31,478 bases of DNA from a bacterium (GTDB lineage Bacteria > Patescibacteriota > Minisyncoccia > Moranbacterales > UBA2206). A model generated the notes under the pieces. That model saw only the letters and a list, made by a program, of their open reading frames with translations, ran no database searches and had not been told where the DNA came from. The translations under genes were made by a program, and so were the position numbers. Below, one piece after another: positions 1-7,736 of the stretch. The stretch is from NCBI GenBank assembly GCA_021789395.1, contig JAJYJP010000004.1, positions 1 through 31,478 on the forward strand. Reading direction: 5' to 3'. Each line of letters begins with the position of its first letter. The first letter of the stretch is position 1.

Positions 1-1914
1 CGCCGGAAAATGAGCATCTCGGAAATCATAATTGCCGACGAAAATAACCTGCCCCTGAAAGCCGTGTGGTTCAATCAACCGTATATTTTGGAATCGCTAC
101 GAGAAGGAACTTCCGTCCGCCTCTCCGGAAAAATGGACAAACAAGGAAAATATTTTTTTATGAACAGTCCGGCCTGGGAAAGAGCGTCGCGCGACGCCAC
201 CAACACCGGCCGCCTGGTGCCGGTTTATTCAGAAACGCGCGGCCTTACTTCCAAGTGGCTCCGCTGGCAAATTAAGCCGCTTTTGGAAATTGCCAAACAG
301 ATGGATGACATCCTTCCTTTTGAGATCAGAGAAAAATATAATCTTTATGACATTTATACCGCCCTTTGTCAGATTCATTTTCCGGAAAACCGTGAAAAAC
401 TTTTGCGCGCACAAAAAAGATTCGCTTTCCAGGAAATGTTTTTAGTGCAGATCAAAGCTTTGCAAGTCCGCAATGCTTGGGAAAATTCCAAAGCGATCCA
501 CATAAAATTTAACGAAGGCTTGATCAAAGATTTCGTCGGAAAACTTCCTTTTAAATTGACCGACGCGCAAAGAAAAGCTTCGTTTGAAATTTTAAAAGAC
601 CTGGAAAAAGAAAAGCCGATGAATCGTCTGTTAAACGGCGACGTCGGTTCCGGCAAAACCATGGTGGCTGCCATTGCTTCTTTGCAAACTATGAGCGCCG
701 GCAAGCAAGTCGCCATATTGGCACCGACGGAAGTTTTAGCTAAGCAGCACTATGAAAGTTTCTGCAGATCGTTTAAAGATTATGATTTTAACATTGCATT
801 GCTTACCAATTCATACAAAGAAATAAGGAATTTCAAATTTCAAATTTCAAATTTCAAATCAAATCCTAATAACAAAATTTCTAAATCAAAAAATAGAGGC
901 GACTTGCTTGAAAAAATTAAAGACGGCGAAATTAATCTAGTCATCGGCACGCACGCCATTATTCAAAAAGATGTTAAATTTAAAAATTTGGCCCTAGTCA
1001 TCATCGACGAACAGCACCGATTCGGCGTGAACCAGCGCGCCTACCTGCAGCAAGAAACTATGAACTTGGAGGACGGATCGCAAAAAACCACTCCGCATCT
1101 GCTCACGATGACCGCCACGCCGATTCCCCGCACCTTGGCCATTGCTTTTTTTGGCAGCTTGGATATTTCCGTTTTGGACGAGATGCCCAAAAACCGAAAA
1201 CCTATCATCACCAAAATAATTTCGCCGAGCGGACGCAAAGGAATTTATAATTTTATCATTAAAGAAATAACATCCGGCCGACAAGCTTTTGTAATTCTGC
1301 CGCTCATTGAAGAATCCAAAATTTTAACCGAAGTGAAGGCGGCCGCCACTGAACACAAAAAACTATCCACCGTATTTCCGCAATTTAAAATCGGCCTTCT
1401 GCATGGCAAATTGAAATCCGACGAAAAAGAAAAAATCATGCAAGAATTTAAAGACAAAAAAATCGATATCCTAGTCTCCACTTCCGTGATTGAAGTCGGG
1501 ATCGACGTACCTAATGCCACCGTTATGATCATCGAAGACGCCGACCGTTTCGGACTGTCCCAACTCCATCAGTTCCGCGGGCGGGTCGGACGCGGCGAAC
1601 ATCAATCATATTGCTTTTTATTTTCCGGTTCCGACGCCGCCAAAACTGCCGAACGTTTGCAAGTTTTAGAAAATTCGAGCGACGGCTTCAAGATCGCCGA
1701 AAAAGATCTGGCTTTGCGCGGACCGGGACAATTTTTCGGAACAATCCAATCGGGCCTTCCCGATATCGCCATGGAAAATCTGACCAACGTGAAACTTATC
1801 AAATTCGCCCGACTGGAAGCCAAAGAAATTCTTTCCCAAGATCTGGAATTAAAAAAACATCCCGTGCTTCGGAATGCTTTGCAAAAGTTTCAGGAAAAAA
1901 TTCATCTGGAATAA
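1..1914 (+). CDS. recG: ATP-dependent DNA helicase RecG (5' end outside window)
   Basis: RecG unwinds branched DNA and regresses stalled replication forks. The frame is open from base 1, and the first visible residues already belong to the OB-fold wedge domain (AVWFNQPYI, then LSGKM), so the true start lies upstream. Counting from the ATG at 10, Walker A is GDVGSGKT at about residues 210-217, the Walker B variant DEQH at about 333-336, and motif III is TATPIPRT. The C-terminal helicase lobe shows DADRFGLSQLHQFRGRVGRG, and the tail ends with the ALRGPGQFFGT region typical of RecG. Family members are about 680-700 aa, so roughly 50-60 residues are missing. An in-frame low-complexity insert (about residues 275-295) comes from a heptamer repeat in the DNA. 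The 3' end overlaps the convergent glycosylase gene by 13 bp. The identification is secure. Confidence 0.95.
   Translation, partial: RRKMSISEIIIADENNLPLKAVWFNQPYILESLREGTSVRLSGKMDKQGKYFFMNSPAWERASRDATNTGRLVPVYSETRGLTSKWLRWQIKPLLEIAKQMDDILPFEIREKYNLYDIYTALCQIHFPENREKLLRAQKRFAFQEMFLVQIKALQVRNAWENSKAIHIKFNEGLIKDFVGKLPFKLTDAQRKASFEILKDLEKEKPMNRLLNGDVGSGKTMVAAIASLQTMSAGKQVAILAPTEVLAKQHYESFCRSFKDYDFNIALLTNSYKEIRNFKFQISNFKSNPNNKISKSKNRGDLLEKIKDGEINLVIGTHAIIQKDVKFKNLALVIIDEQHRFGVNQRAYLQQETMNLEDGSQKTTPHLLTMTATPIPRTLAIAFFGSLDISVLDEMPKNRKPIITKIISPSGRKGIYNFIIKEITSGRQAFVILPLIEESKILTEVKAAATEHKKLSTVFPQFKIGLLHGKLKSDEKEKIMQEFKDKKIDILVSTSVIEVGIDVPNATVMIIEDADRFGLSQLHQFRGRVGRGEHQSYCFLFSGSDAAKTAERLQVLENSSDGFKIAEKDLALRGPGQFFGTIQSGLPDIAMENLTNVKLIKFARLEAKEILSQDLELKKHPVLRNALQKFQEKIHLE
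831..858 (+). repeat. Tandem heptamer TTTCAAA x4 inside recG
   Basis: Four exact copies of TTTCAAA lie head to tail, followed by a degenerate A/T-rich stretch to about 890. A period of 7 passes through all three codon phases, giving a protein insert with the look NFKFQISNFKS. It lies between helicase motifs Ia and II, and the frame is kept. Confidence 0.85.
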
Positions 1915-2462
1915 CTACTTAAATAAAACCTCCACAAATAATGCTTGCAGTGGCCGGCATAATCGATACCGACCCGTTTGCCGATTTTAATTTTATCTTT
2001 CGGAATTCCAATCCCTCTTTCGATCCAAAGTTCCTCGCCTTTTGTCAGATCCCAACCTTTAAATTTTCTGTCGATTTTTAAAAATTGCGTCAACTTTCCC
2101 GGACCGTTGGTTTTTTTATAATCCACGCCCTCTACTTCAATTCCCCGAAACATCACCGCCGCCGGAAAATCTTTTTTTTCCGTAATCACGTTCAGAATGT
2201 CGTACATTCCGTAAATAAGATAGACATAAGCGTGCCCGGCCGCACCGTACATGATTTCCGTCCGGGCTGTCCGGCCCTTGGAAGCGTGGCAGGCCAGATC
2301 TTCTTCGCCGATGTAGGCTTCCACGTCCGTAATTTTGGCGCGGATAATTTTCCTTCCGATCTTGCGAACTAAAAAACAACCCAGCAAATCTTGGGCGACT
2401 TTCAATGTATCTCGTTCGTAAAATTTTCTGCTAAGAATTTTTCCTTTGGATGGTTTCCGCAT
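1902..2462 (-). CDS. DNA-3-methyladenine glycosylase (AAG/Mpg family)
   Basis: This monofunctional glycosylase of the AAG/MPG fold excises alkylated purines such as 3-methyladenine in base-excision repair. At 186 aa it has normal family length. The catalytic glutamate is E48 in the block TDVEAYIGEEDLACHA. The following RTARTEIMYG, HAYVYLIYGMYDILNV and NGPGKLTQ blocks form the DNA-intercalating and base-binding face of the family. It is the last gene of a three-gene minus operon: its start lies inside the 3' end of the glycosyltransferase gene (32-bp overlap), and its stop overlaps the end of recG on the other strand. No SD is visible, so it is probably translated by coupling. Confidence 0.93.
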   Translation of the reverse strand: MRKPSKGKILSRKFYERDTLKVAQDLLGCFLVRKIGRKIIRAKITDVEAYIGEEDLACHASKGRTARTEIMYGAAGHAYVYLIYGMYDILNVITEKKDFPAAVMFRGIEVEGVDYKKTNGPGKLTQFLKIDRKFKGWDLTKGEELWIERGIGIPKDKIKIGKRVGIDYAGHCKHYLWRFYLSSYSR

Positions 2463-3588
2463 AAACTTCTAACATTTTTTTCGCACAAACGGCGCTCGTA
2501 TACTTTTCCCGCGCGATTCGTTTCGAGTTATCAGAAAATTTTTCTTTCAGTTTTTTATCCGCGATAATTTTTCCAACTGCCGCCGCAAATTCATCGGATG
2601 ATTCGGAAACCAACAGACCGTTCACCTCATCTTCGATCAGATCTTGCGCGCCGGGCGCTTTCACCGCCACGAGCGGCAACCCGGAATACATCGCTTCGCT
2701 CAAGATCATTCCCTGCGTTTCGCTTTTGGAAGCATAGACAAAAATGTCTCCGGCCGCATAAAAGTCTTTTTTAGCATCCCTAGAAACAAAGCCGGCAAAA
2801 ATTACTTGTTTTTCAATGTCGTTTTCTTCTACATATCTTTTTAAAATTTCTTGCAAATATCCTTCCCCGCCCACCAAAAATTTAACTTTATTATTTTTTT
2901 TCAGCACGGGCGTCACGGCCTTAAAAAGAAACTCCGTATTTTTTTCCTGCGTCAACCGGCTGATTACCAAAAGGCAAATCTCGTCTTCTTTAATGCCATA
3001 TTTTTCTCTGATTCTCTTGCCGTCCGGATTGCGGAAAATTTCTCCTTCTACGCCCGTGGGAATAATGCTTGTATGTTGATTGACGACGCCCCAGCTTTGG
3101 ATGATTTTTTTCGCCGTCACTGTCGGGACAATCACCGCGTCCGCCCGATTGGCATAATTGCGCGCGTTCCTGATCGTCCACCAGCCGGAAATTCTAGCCG
3201 GCAAAAAAGGAACGAAATGAACGTATTGATCATACAACGTGTGCCAAGTAAACACGAGCGGGATATGTTTTTTGCGTGCCCACTTTTCAGCCGCGCTGCC
3301 AAGAAGATTGGGATGCTGGGAATGAATGATGTCTAGATCGAGTTTGGAAATTATCTTGTCCATTTTTTTCGAATACGGAATCGCCAGCGGAAATTTGATT
3401 TTAATTTCGATATCCACGGAAGGATAGCGAAAAACCTTAAGATTGTCGTCTTTGTATCCTTCCCAGTAAGGAGCGAAAATAAAAACCTCGTGGCCGCGAG
3501 ATTCAAATTGCTTTCGAAAACTTTCGACCGAACCGGAAACGCCGTATGGATTAGGCAGATAATTGTTGGTGAAAATTCCTATTTTCAT
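2431..3588 (-). CDS. GT4-family glycosyltransferase
   Basis: A retaining GT-B glycosyltransferase of 385 aa that probably transfers a sugar from a nucleotide-sugar to a lipid or cell-surface glycan. The N-terminal Rossmann start is MKIGIFTNNYLPNPYGVSGS, the usual glycine-rich acceptor loop. The C-terminal lobe has VISRLTQEKN, the GGEGYLQE loop and the E-x7-E type block SETQGMILSEAMYSGLP that binds the nucleotide-sugar. The closest general resemblance is to diacylglycerol glucosyltransferases and other lipid-directed GT4 enzymes, but the acceptor cannot be read from sequence. It lies 2 bp downstream of the hydrolase gene and overlaps the glycosylase gene, so the three are cotranscribed. Confidence 0.88.
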   Translation of the reverse strand: MKIGIFTNNYLPNPYGVSGSVESFRKQFESRGHEVFIFAPYWEGYKDDNLKVFRYPSVDIEIKIKFPLAIPYSKKMDKIISKLDLDIIHSQHPNLLGSAAEKWARKKHIPLVFTWHTLYDQYVHFVPFLPARISGWWTIRNARNYANRADAVIVPTVTAKKIIQSWGVVNQHTSIIPTGVEGEIFRNPDGKRIREKYGIKEDEICLLVISRLTQEKNTEFLFKAVTPVLKKNNKVKFLVGGEGYLQEILKRYVEENDIEKQVIFAGFVSRDAKKDFYAAGDIFVYASKSETQGMILSEAMYSGLPLVAVKAPGAQDLIEDEVNGLLVSESSDEFAAAVGKIIADKKLKEKFSDNSKRIAREKYTSAVCAKKMLEVYAETIQRKNS

Positions 3589-3590
3589 AT

Positions 3591-4412
3591 TTAATTCTCG
3601 TTCAGGAAACTAAGTATGTCTTCAAAGACATGTTCATTTTTAATATCGGAAATGAAAGTGTGGTAGGCCTTGTTGACATATTTTTTCTTCTTTGCTGAAG
3701 AGCTTATGCCGTCAAAAATATTTTCCAGACTGTTCCGGCCCACGATATGATCACTGTTTGATTGCATGACCAGGCACGGCTGCACGATTTCGCCCAAGCA
3801 TTCCCGAGTTTTTTTGACCAGATTGAAAGTTTCCAACGCACTGTCGATCGGATAGCGCTGATAAGAAATGAGCCGCGTGATCGTAGTTGAAAGTCCAAAG
3901 GTCGGCGGATACACTTTTTGCTTGTATTTTCCGAACAGCCGCAAGATTCTCGCGACAGCCAGTGAAGTATTTTCTAACTTTATCCGATAGGGCGTCGCCA
4001 TAAGAACTAAGCCGGCCACTTCCGGTCGGTCTTTTGCCAAAAGCATAGCCAGATTGGCGCCAATCGAAGTCCCGCCGATATAAACCTTCTTATGATTTTT
4101 TTTCAGATTGTCAAAAGCTTTTTCAACATCTTCCAGCCAATCGTTCCATTTAACATTTTCCAGATCTTCCGGTTTTGTCCCATGCCCGCGCAACAGCGGG
4201 CCATAAACAGTGTACCCATTTTCATTCAGATATTTTCCCAATCGTCTGACTTCGTAAGGAGTAGACGTCCAACCGTGGATCAAGAGCACCGCCTGTCCGT
4301 TAGTGCCTTGAAAATAAAAATCCTTGTCTAAAAGATGCTTTTCTTCCGAATAAAGAAGTTTTGGATCGGCAAACAGAACGCCCTTCACCGATTTGATTAT
4401 CCCTTTGACCAT
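3591..4412 (-). CDS. Alpha/beta hydrolase, carboxylesterase/monoacylglycerol lipase type
   Basis: A cytosolic serine hydrolase of 273 aa. The oxyanion-hole motif is LLIHGWTSTP, the nucleophile elbow is GGTSIGAN with Ser116, the probable acid is the Asp in QSNSDHIVG, and the probable catalytic His is in NKAYHTF near the C-terminus. The LLRGHGTKPEDLENVKWNDW segment after the first strand is typical of Est30-like carboxylesterases and monoglyceride lipases. The substrate is unknown; sitting upstream of a lipid-type glycosyltransferase suggests acyl-ester or lipid turnover (inference). It is first in the operon, and a plausible promoter lies in the 71-bp divergent gap shared with the histidine kinase. 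Confidence 0.85.
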   Translation of the reverse strand: MVKGIIKSVKGVLFADPKLLYSEEKHLLDKDFYFQGTNGQAVLLIHGWTSTPYEVRRLGKYLNENGYTVYGPLLRGHGTKPEDLENVKWNDWLEDVEKAFDNLKKNHKKVYIGGTSIGANLAMLLAKDRPEVAGLVLMATPYRIKLENTSLAVARILRLFGKYKQKVYPPTFGLSTTITRLISYQRYPIDSALETFNLVKKTRECLGEIVQPCLVMQSNSDHIVGRNSLENIFDGISSSAKKKKYVNKAYHTFISDIKNEHVFEDILSFLNEN

Positions 4413-4427
4413 AACTATGTAAGTTTA

Positions 4428-4456
4428 CTATTAAAAATGCAATTTGTACAGAACAA
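4428..4456 (-). promoter_or_regulatory. Putative promoter of hydrolase-GT-glycosylase operon
   Basis: Read on the minus strand, TTGTTC (4456-4451) and TAATAG (4433-4428) are separated by exactly 17 nt, 16 nt before the hydrolase ATG. The -35 box is a moderate match. Confidence 0.4.
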
Positions 4457-4524
4457 AATAACGCTTAAAAACAGGAATCTTGCTTGAGATTTACGACTAT
4501 GAATCGCACCTGCCCAAATATGTA

Positions 4525-4533
4525 TGTTATAAT
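4525..4533 (+). promoter_or_regulatory. Extended -10 promoter upstream of histidine kinase
   Basis: TGTTATAAT is a perfect extended -10 (TGn + TATAAT at 4528-4533). Its predicted start point is near 4540. That lies downstream of the longest possible TTG start at 4484, so it supports the ATG at 4562 as the real start. Confidence 0.55.
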
Positions 4534-4561
4534 TATATTGATCGCATATTTCTTCAAAAAA

Positions 4562-5938
4562 ATGAAAATTAAATTTCCATTCAAAAAAAATAAATTGAGC
4601 CCGGAAAAACAGTATTATTTTCTAACCGCTTTCTTCATAATTCTTGCCGTCTCCGCTATCTCCATAATTTCTACCCGGAGTATATCGAACGCGATAGTCA
4701 ACGAACGCGGACAATTCGTCATGGAAATAACACAAAAACAGATCGACGCGGATCTGTCGCCTAAAATTTTTGAAGAAACGAACCAAGCCGTTTTAAATCA
4801 AAAACTGAATTCCTTTTTTGGCGAAATAAAGACGCACGACATCGTCCGGATGAAAGTCTATGATTCCCAAGGCAAGGTCATTTATTCCACCGACCCCTCT
4901 TTGGTGGGAAAAACGTTTCCCGACGACAACGATCTCCAGGCGGCCTTGAAAGGAAAAAGTTCAGCCAATCTGCAAGATTCGGACGAAGCGAAAGATGAGG
5001 ATGAGACAGCCTATCCTTCTTTGATGGAGATCTACATGCCTTTTTCAAGTGGAGGGATACAAAAAGGAGTGTTCGAATTTTATTATGACATTTCCGGTTT
5101 GGACGGAAATATCATAAAATTGGAAATTTTAGTCGATGGCATCATAATCTCCACTTCCCTCTTGCTGCTTCTGGCGATGATTTTGATCTATCGCCGATCA
5201 GCTAAACAGATCGGGGAAGCGCAACAAAAAGAAATAGAGGCCGCAAAAAATGTTTCCAAACTCAAAGACGAATTTGTCTTTGTCGCGGCGCATGAATTGA
5301 GCAATCCCGCGACCGTCGTAAAGGGATTCATCAGCCTGATAGAAGAAGAAGACCTGGCAAAAGACGAAAGGGTTAGAAAATATTTTTCAAATATAAAAAG
5401 CGCCAACGAACAGCTCATAAATATAATCAACGAGCTCCTGGAAGTCGCCCGCAACGACTCCGGAACGCTCAAAGTGGAAACATCGCCGCAAAGCATATCC
5501 GAAATTATCAAAGAAAGCTTGGACAAATTCAAAATCCTGGCCGAAGGAAATAAGATAGATCTCCAATACAAAAATCAACAAGCCTTACCCGATGTTATCG
5601 GCAACAAAGAAAAGTTGAAGGAGGTCATCGACAATCTTGTTTCAAATGCCATCAAATATAATAAGCCGGCCGGAAAAATAACAATCAGCCACGAAATATT
5701 GCCGGATCGGATAATTACTCATGTTGCCGACACCGGATTAGGCATCAGAGAAGAAGACAAGGCGCATCTTTTTGAAAGGTTCCATCGCTGTCATACTGAC
5801 ATATGCAACGTCAGCGGAACGGGATTGGGATTATTCATTGTCAAAGAACTCATAACCAGGATGGGCGGAAAGATTTGGGCAAAATCCGAATTCGGTAAGG
5901 GTTCGACCTTTTCTTTTGAACTGCCGATAGCATTTTAA
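4562..5938 (+). CDS. Membrane sensor histidine kinase
   Basis: A two-component sensor kinase of 458 aa. TM1 is at about residues 20-37, followed by an extracytoplasmic sensor region of about 150 residues, and TM2 at about 193-211. The cytoplasmic part has a HisKA domain with phospho-accepting His244 in AAHELSNPATVVKG, then a GHKL ATPase with N box DNLVSNAIKYN, G1 ADTGLGI, F box HLFERFHR and G2 GTGLGLFIVKEL. The usual HELRTP is HELSNP here. The ATG at 4562 was chosen over an upstream TTG at 4484 because a strong extended -10 lies between them. No SD is visible. No response regulator lies beside it, so the partner must be encoded elsewhere. A terminator follows. Confidence 0.92.
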   Translation: MKIKFPFKKNKLSPEKQYYFLTAFFIILAVSAISIISTRSISNAIVNERGQFVMEITQKQIDADLSPKIFEETNQAVLNQKLNSFFGEIKTHDIVRMKVYDSQGKVIYSTDPSLVGKTFPDDNDLQAALKGKSSANLQDSDEAKDEDETAYPSLMEIYMPFSSGGIQKGVFEFYYDISGLDGNIIKLEILVDGIIISTSLLLLLAMILIYRRSAKQIGEAQQKEIEAAKNVSKLKDEFVFVAAHELSNPATVVKGFISLIEEEDLAKDERVRKYFSNIKSANEQLINIINELLEVARNDSGTLKVETSPQSISEIIKESLDKFKILAEGNKIDLQYKNQQALPDVIGNKEKLKEVIDNLVSNAIKYNKPAGKITISHEILPDRIITHVADTGLGIREEDKAHLFERFHRCHTDICNVSGTGLGLFIVKELITRMGGKIWAKSEFGKGSTFSFELPIAF

Positions 5939-5962
5939 ATCGATGAATCTGCAACTTAATGT

Positions 5963-5996
5963 AAATCAGGCTCGGAAAAGCTTGATTTATTTTTAT
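5963..5996 (+). terminator. Rho-independent terminator after histidine kinase
   Basis: A 10-bp stem AAATCAGGCT / AGCTTGATTT with one G-T pair and a 6-nt loop is followed by TATTTTTATT. Confidence 0.7.
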
Positions 5997-6029
5997 TCTA
6001 TGTTATTATTTGTACTGTTATAAATATAT

Positions 6030-6105
6030 GCCGCGTTCGTCTAGTCCGGTCTAGGACGCCAGGTTTTCATCCTGGAAATCATGGGTTCGAATCCCATACG
6101 CGGTA
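6030..6105 (+). tRNA. tRNA-Glu (anticodon TTC)
   Basis: The acceptor is GCCGCGT / ACGCGGT with a first G-T pair. The anticodon stem CCAGG/CCTGG encloses loop TTTTCAT, giving anticodon TTC. The T arm is ATGGG-TTCGAAT-CCCAT. CCA is not encoded. A TATAAA box lies at 6020. The 3' end of this gene is repeated at 6285-6303 behind a structured element, which makes it a probable integration target. Confidence 0.92.
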
Positions 6106-6303
6106 CGCGATTTTTAAAATCCACTTAAAGTGGATTTTAAAATTGCTTATGTATGGGATTCGAACGGGCAGCAACGAGACAATCCCGACTTGTCGGGAGC
6201 AGTCGAGCGTCGATGAATGCGAGTAAATCGAGCATTCAGCACTGCCCAGGACAAGGAGTCCCGCTAAGCGGGACGACGCGAAAATCCCATATGCGGTACA
6301 CGC
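6092..6303 (+). mobile_element. tRNA-trailer element, copy A (behind tRNA-Glu)
   Basis: An 18-nt segment of the tRNA-Glu 3' end and its trailer (6092-6109) recurs at 6285-6302 with two mismatches, enclosing about 175 bp. The enclosed part starts with a long A/T palindrome (about 6110-6144, core AAAATCCACTT / AAGTGGATTTT). It continues with TATGGGATTCGAAC, an exact inverted copy of the tRNA-Glu T loop and 3' T stem. Then come nested hairpins: CCCGAC/GTCGGG, GAATGC/GCATTC inside GGGCAG/CTGCCC, and GTCCCGC/GCGGGAC. TATGGGATT pairs with AATCCCATA at the right end to close the domain. There is no ORF. Copy B behind tRNA-Arg(TCG) is homologous over its whole length, and copy C at 14568 is truncated. 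It could be a non-autonomous integrated element or a structured RNA; nothing in the window could mobilise it. Confidence 0.6.
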
Positions 6304-6360
6304 TAAAATAAGGCTGAGATAAGCTTTATTTTTTATACCTCAGGACATGAGTTGGAACTT
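6303..6360 (+). repeat. Cassette repeat R1 (right half only)
   Basis: Only the right half of the dispersed repeat is present: the AAGGCTGAGATAAGCTTT hairpin, a T run, TATACCTCAGGA, and the right arm AGTTGGAAC at 6350-6358. The left half is replaced by the duplicate tRNA-Glu 3' end of element A. The missing half is matched by R6 at 14472, which is a left half only. Confidence 0.8.
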
Positions 6361-6375
6361 TTCAAAACTAAAGTA

Positions 6376-6404
6376 TTGACATAGTTGTCTTTTTTTGTTT
6401 AAAT
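6376..6404 (+). promoter_or_regulatory. Promoter of first cassette
   Basis: TTGACA at 6376-6381, 17-nt spacer, TTAAAT at 6399-6404. It starts 18 bp after the end of repeat R1. Confidence 0.65.
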
Positions 6405-6461
6405 ACTTTGAGTACTTTTTCAAACTATTCCTTAGGAATGGGAATAATAAAAGGAGGACTT

Positions 6462-6851
6462 ATGCATAAGTTTGAAAGGATGACAGGTCTCAGTTTGGAT
6501 GAATTGATCAGATTGTCCCAGGGAAAGGGATCGTCCTGCGAAGGATCCTATGCCCGTACCTGTTGCGGGATGGATTTAATGCCACTCCCGGAGATGATGC
6601 CTATTGGCGCCATAATGAATGAGATTGGTGTGATCTTCGTAAGAGAAGGCAATCCTAGAGCCGAAGATTCTTTGGCAGAGCTTTTTGATCAGGGCGAACC
6701 AAATATCGGCAGCATTGCCTACTTCTATCTCTCGCAGAAAATGGACAGCTTAAAACCGGAAACGACCGCCAAAGTCAAGAAATTTGAAGCTAATCCGGCT
6801 CACGCCCATCTGGTCGCGAAAGTGAAGGAACAGATAGCAAGATATGCGTAG
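6462..6851 (+). CDS. Uncharacterised 129-aa protein
   Basis: I do not recognise a family. The ATG at 6462 has a strong SD (AAGGAGG at 6451-6457, 4 nt spacing); an upstream in-frame GTG/TTG extension to 6408 would overlap the promoter and lacks an SD. The protein is soluble and begins MHKFERMTGLSLDELIRL. It has three cysteines at about residues 26-34 (SCEGSYARTCCG), then a mostly helical C-terminal part rich in Lys/Glu. It is the first gene of a three-gene unit with 6884-7231 and 7253-7447, which share one promoter and one terminator. Function unknown. Confidence 0.75.
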   Translation: MHKFERMTGLSLDELIRLSQGKGSSCEGSYARTCCGMDLMPLPEMMPIGAIMNEIGVIFVREGNPRAEDSLAELFDQGEPNIGSIAYFYLSQKMDSLKPETTAKVKKFEANPAHAHLVAKVKEQIARYA

Positions 6852-6883
6852 TTTAAGAAACTTATAGCAAAAGGAGACTAACA

Positions 6884-7231
6884 ATGAAAAAGTTTGCAAT
6901 TCCTTGTCTTCACGACAGAGTTTGCATCGACACAAACGAAATTGTCGCTGACTATCATCCTTTAAAGCTCGAGGAAATCCGAATGCTTATCGATGTGGCA
7001 TATCTAAACAAAGCAGACAGGGAGACGGTCGCGGATGTACAGGAGCGACTCATCCAAGGAATTATGGGCATGACTTGCCCCAAACCTTCCGAGAATTGCA
7101 AACCCGGAATGCTTTCGAAAAAAATGGCGGAGCTGGAAGAATTATTCATATCCGCCATAAAAAGCGATGTCGCTCCAAACTCAACGGAATTGGCCCTTAA
7201 ATTATTTAACATAATGACATTCGCCAAATAA
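6884..7231 (+). CDS. Uncharacterised 115-aa protein
   Basis: No family recognised. It starts at an ATG 10 nt after AAAAGGAGA. The predicted protein is soluble and largely helical (LKLEEIRMLIDVAYLN, then a Met/Lys/Glu-rich C-terminal helix region). Four cysteines are spread along the chain at about positions 8, 13, 64 and 71. It has a length and cysteine content similar to its upstream neighbour, 32 bp away, which suggests two related or interacting small proteins (inference). Confidence 0.75.
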   Translation: MKKFAIPCLHDRVCIDTNEIVADYHPLKLEEIRMLIDVAYLNKADRETVADVQERLIQGIMGMTCPKPSENCKPGMLSKKMAELEELFISAIKSDVAPNSTELALKLFNIMTFAK

Positions 7232-7252
7232 AAAAGAAAAGGAGGTGAAACA

Positions 7253-7447
7253 ATGGATTTAAGAGGCCACATTGACACGGCCGTCAGGATGGGAACCCCA
7301 TTAAAAACAGCAGTTATAGTAAACTACAGGATGGGGAATGAGAGAAAGGAAAGAGATCTTTCTCAGCTTAAGAAAAAAGAGCTAAAAATTCTTTTGAAAG
7401 AAGGTCTCATTACTCAAAAACAATTCGACCGTCACGCCAAGACGTGA
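7253..7447 (+). CDS. Small basic protein with SHOCT-like C-terminus
   Basis: A 64-aa protein, Lys/Arg-rich in its second half. The start has a very strong SD (AAGGAGGTG, 7 nt spacing). The C-terminal segment ELKILLKEGLITQKQFDRH follows the pattern of SHOCT-type short C-terminal motifs (Leu-rich, then GLIT-x3-F). That motif often ends membrane-associated or oligomerising bacterial proteins, but it is short and the match is by eye. It is last in the three-gene unit and is followed by a terminator after 18 bp. Confidence 0.72.
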   Translation: MDLRGHIDTAVRMGTPLKTAVIVNYRMGNERKERDLSQLKKKELKILLKEGLITQKQFDRHAKT

Positions 7448-7465
7448 AGTTCGATTTAAAAAACG

Positions 7466-7506
7466 GGTCTGTTATGTTTAGAAATGAACTGGCAGACCTT
7501 TTTTAT
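7466..7506 (+). terminator. Rho-independent terminator of first cassette
   Basis: GGTCTG (7466-7471) pairs with CAGACC (7493-7498), followed by a T6 run and more T. Confidence 0.75.
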
Positions 7507-7515
7507 TTTTTCAAT

Positions 7516-7666
7516 ATTTTATAAACTAAATCCGCCGTTGTAATCTTTCAACTCTTGCCACATCCTCAATTCTTCCATCACTCTGTTCCAACTATTGAAC
7601 AGGTGGTGTACGATGTCAAAATAAGGCTGAAATAAGCCTTGCCTCAAGGTATGAGTTGGAACTTTT
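7516..7666 (+). repeat. Cassette repeat R2 (full copy)
   Basis: A full copy of the repeat. Its left part is TTTATAAACTAAATCCGCCG, followed by CCACATCCTCAATTCTTCCA. Left arm GTTCCAACT is at 7585-7593, core GGTGGTGTACGATG, hairpin AAGGCTGAAATAAGCCTT, and right arm AGTTGGAAC at 7654-7662. The gene-free stretch 7448-7799 holds only this repeat and two terminators. About 70 bp between R2 and the second terminator show nothing. Confidence 0.9.
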
Positions 7667-7736
7667 GGAATTTTTAATTTCGAAGAAGTCGCACATAATT
7701 TACTAATGCAGGGATCTATAATTATTTTCTCCTAAA

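Noticed and set aside
4484..4561. N-terminal extension of the histidine kinase from a TTG start
   Set aside because: A perfect extended -10 lies inside it, and the extension adds a second hydrophobic stretch just before TM1 that is not expected in the family.
6146..6300. A second tRNA gene inside element A
   Set aside because: Only a T-arm copy (inverted) and a duplicated 3' end are present. No D arm or anticodon arm can be folded around them.
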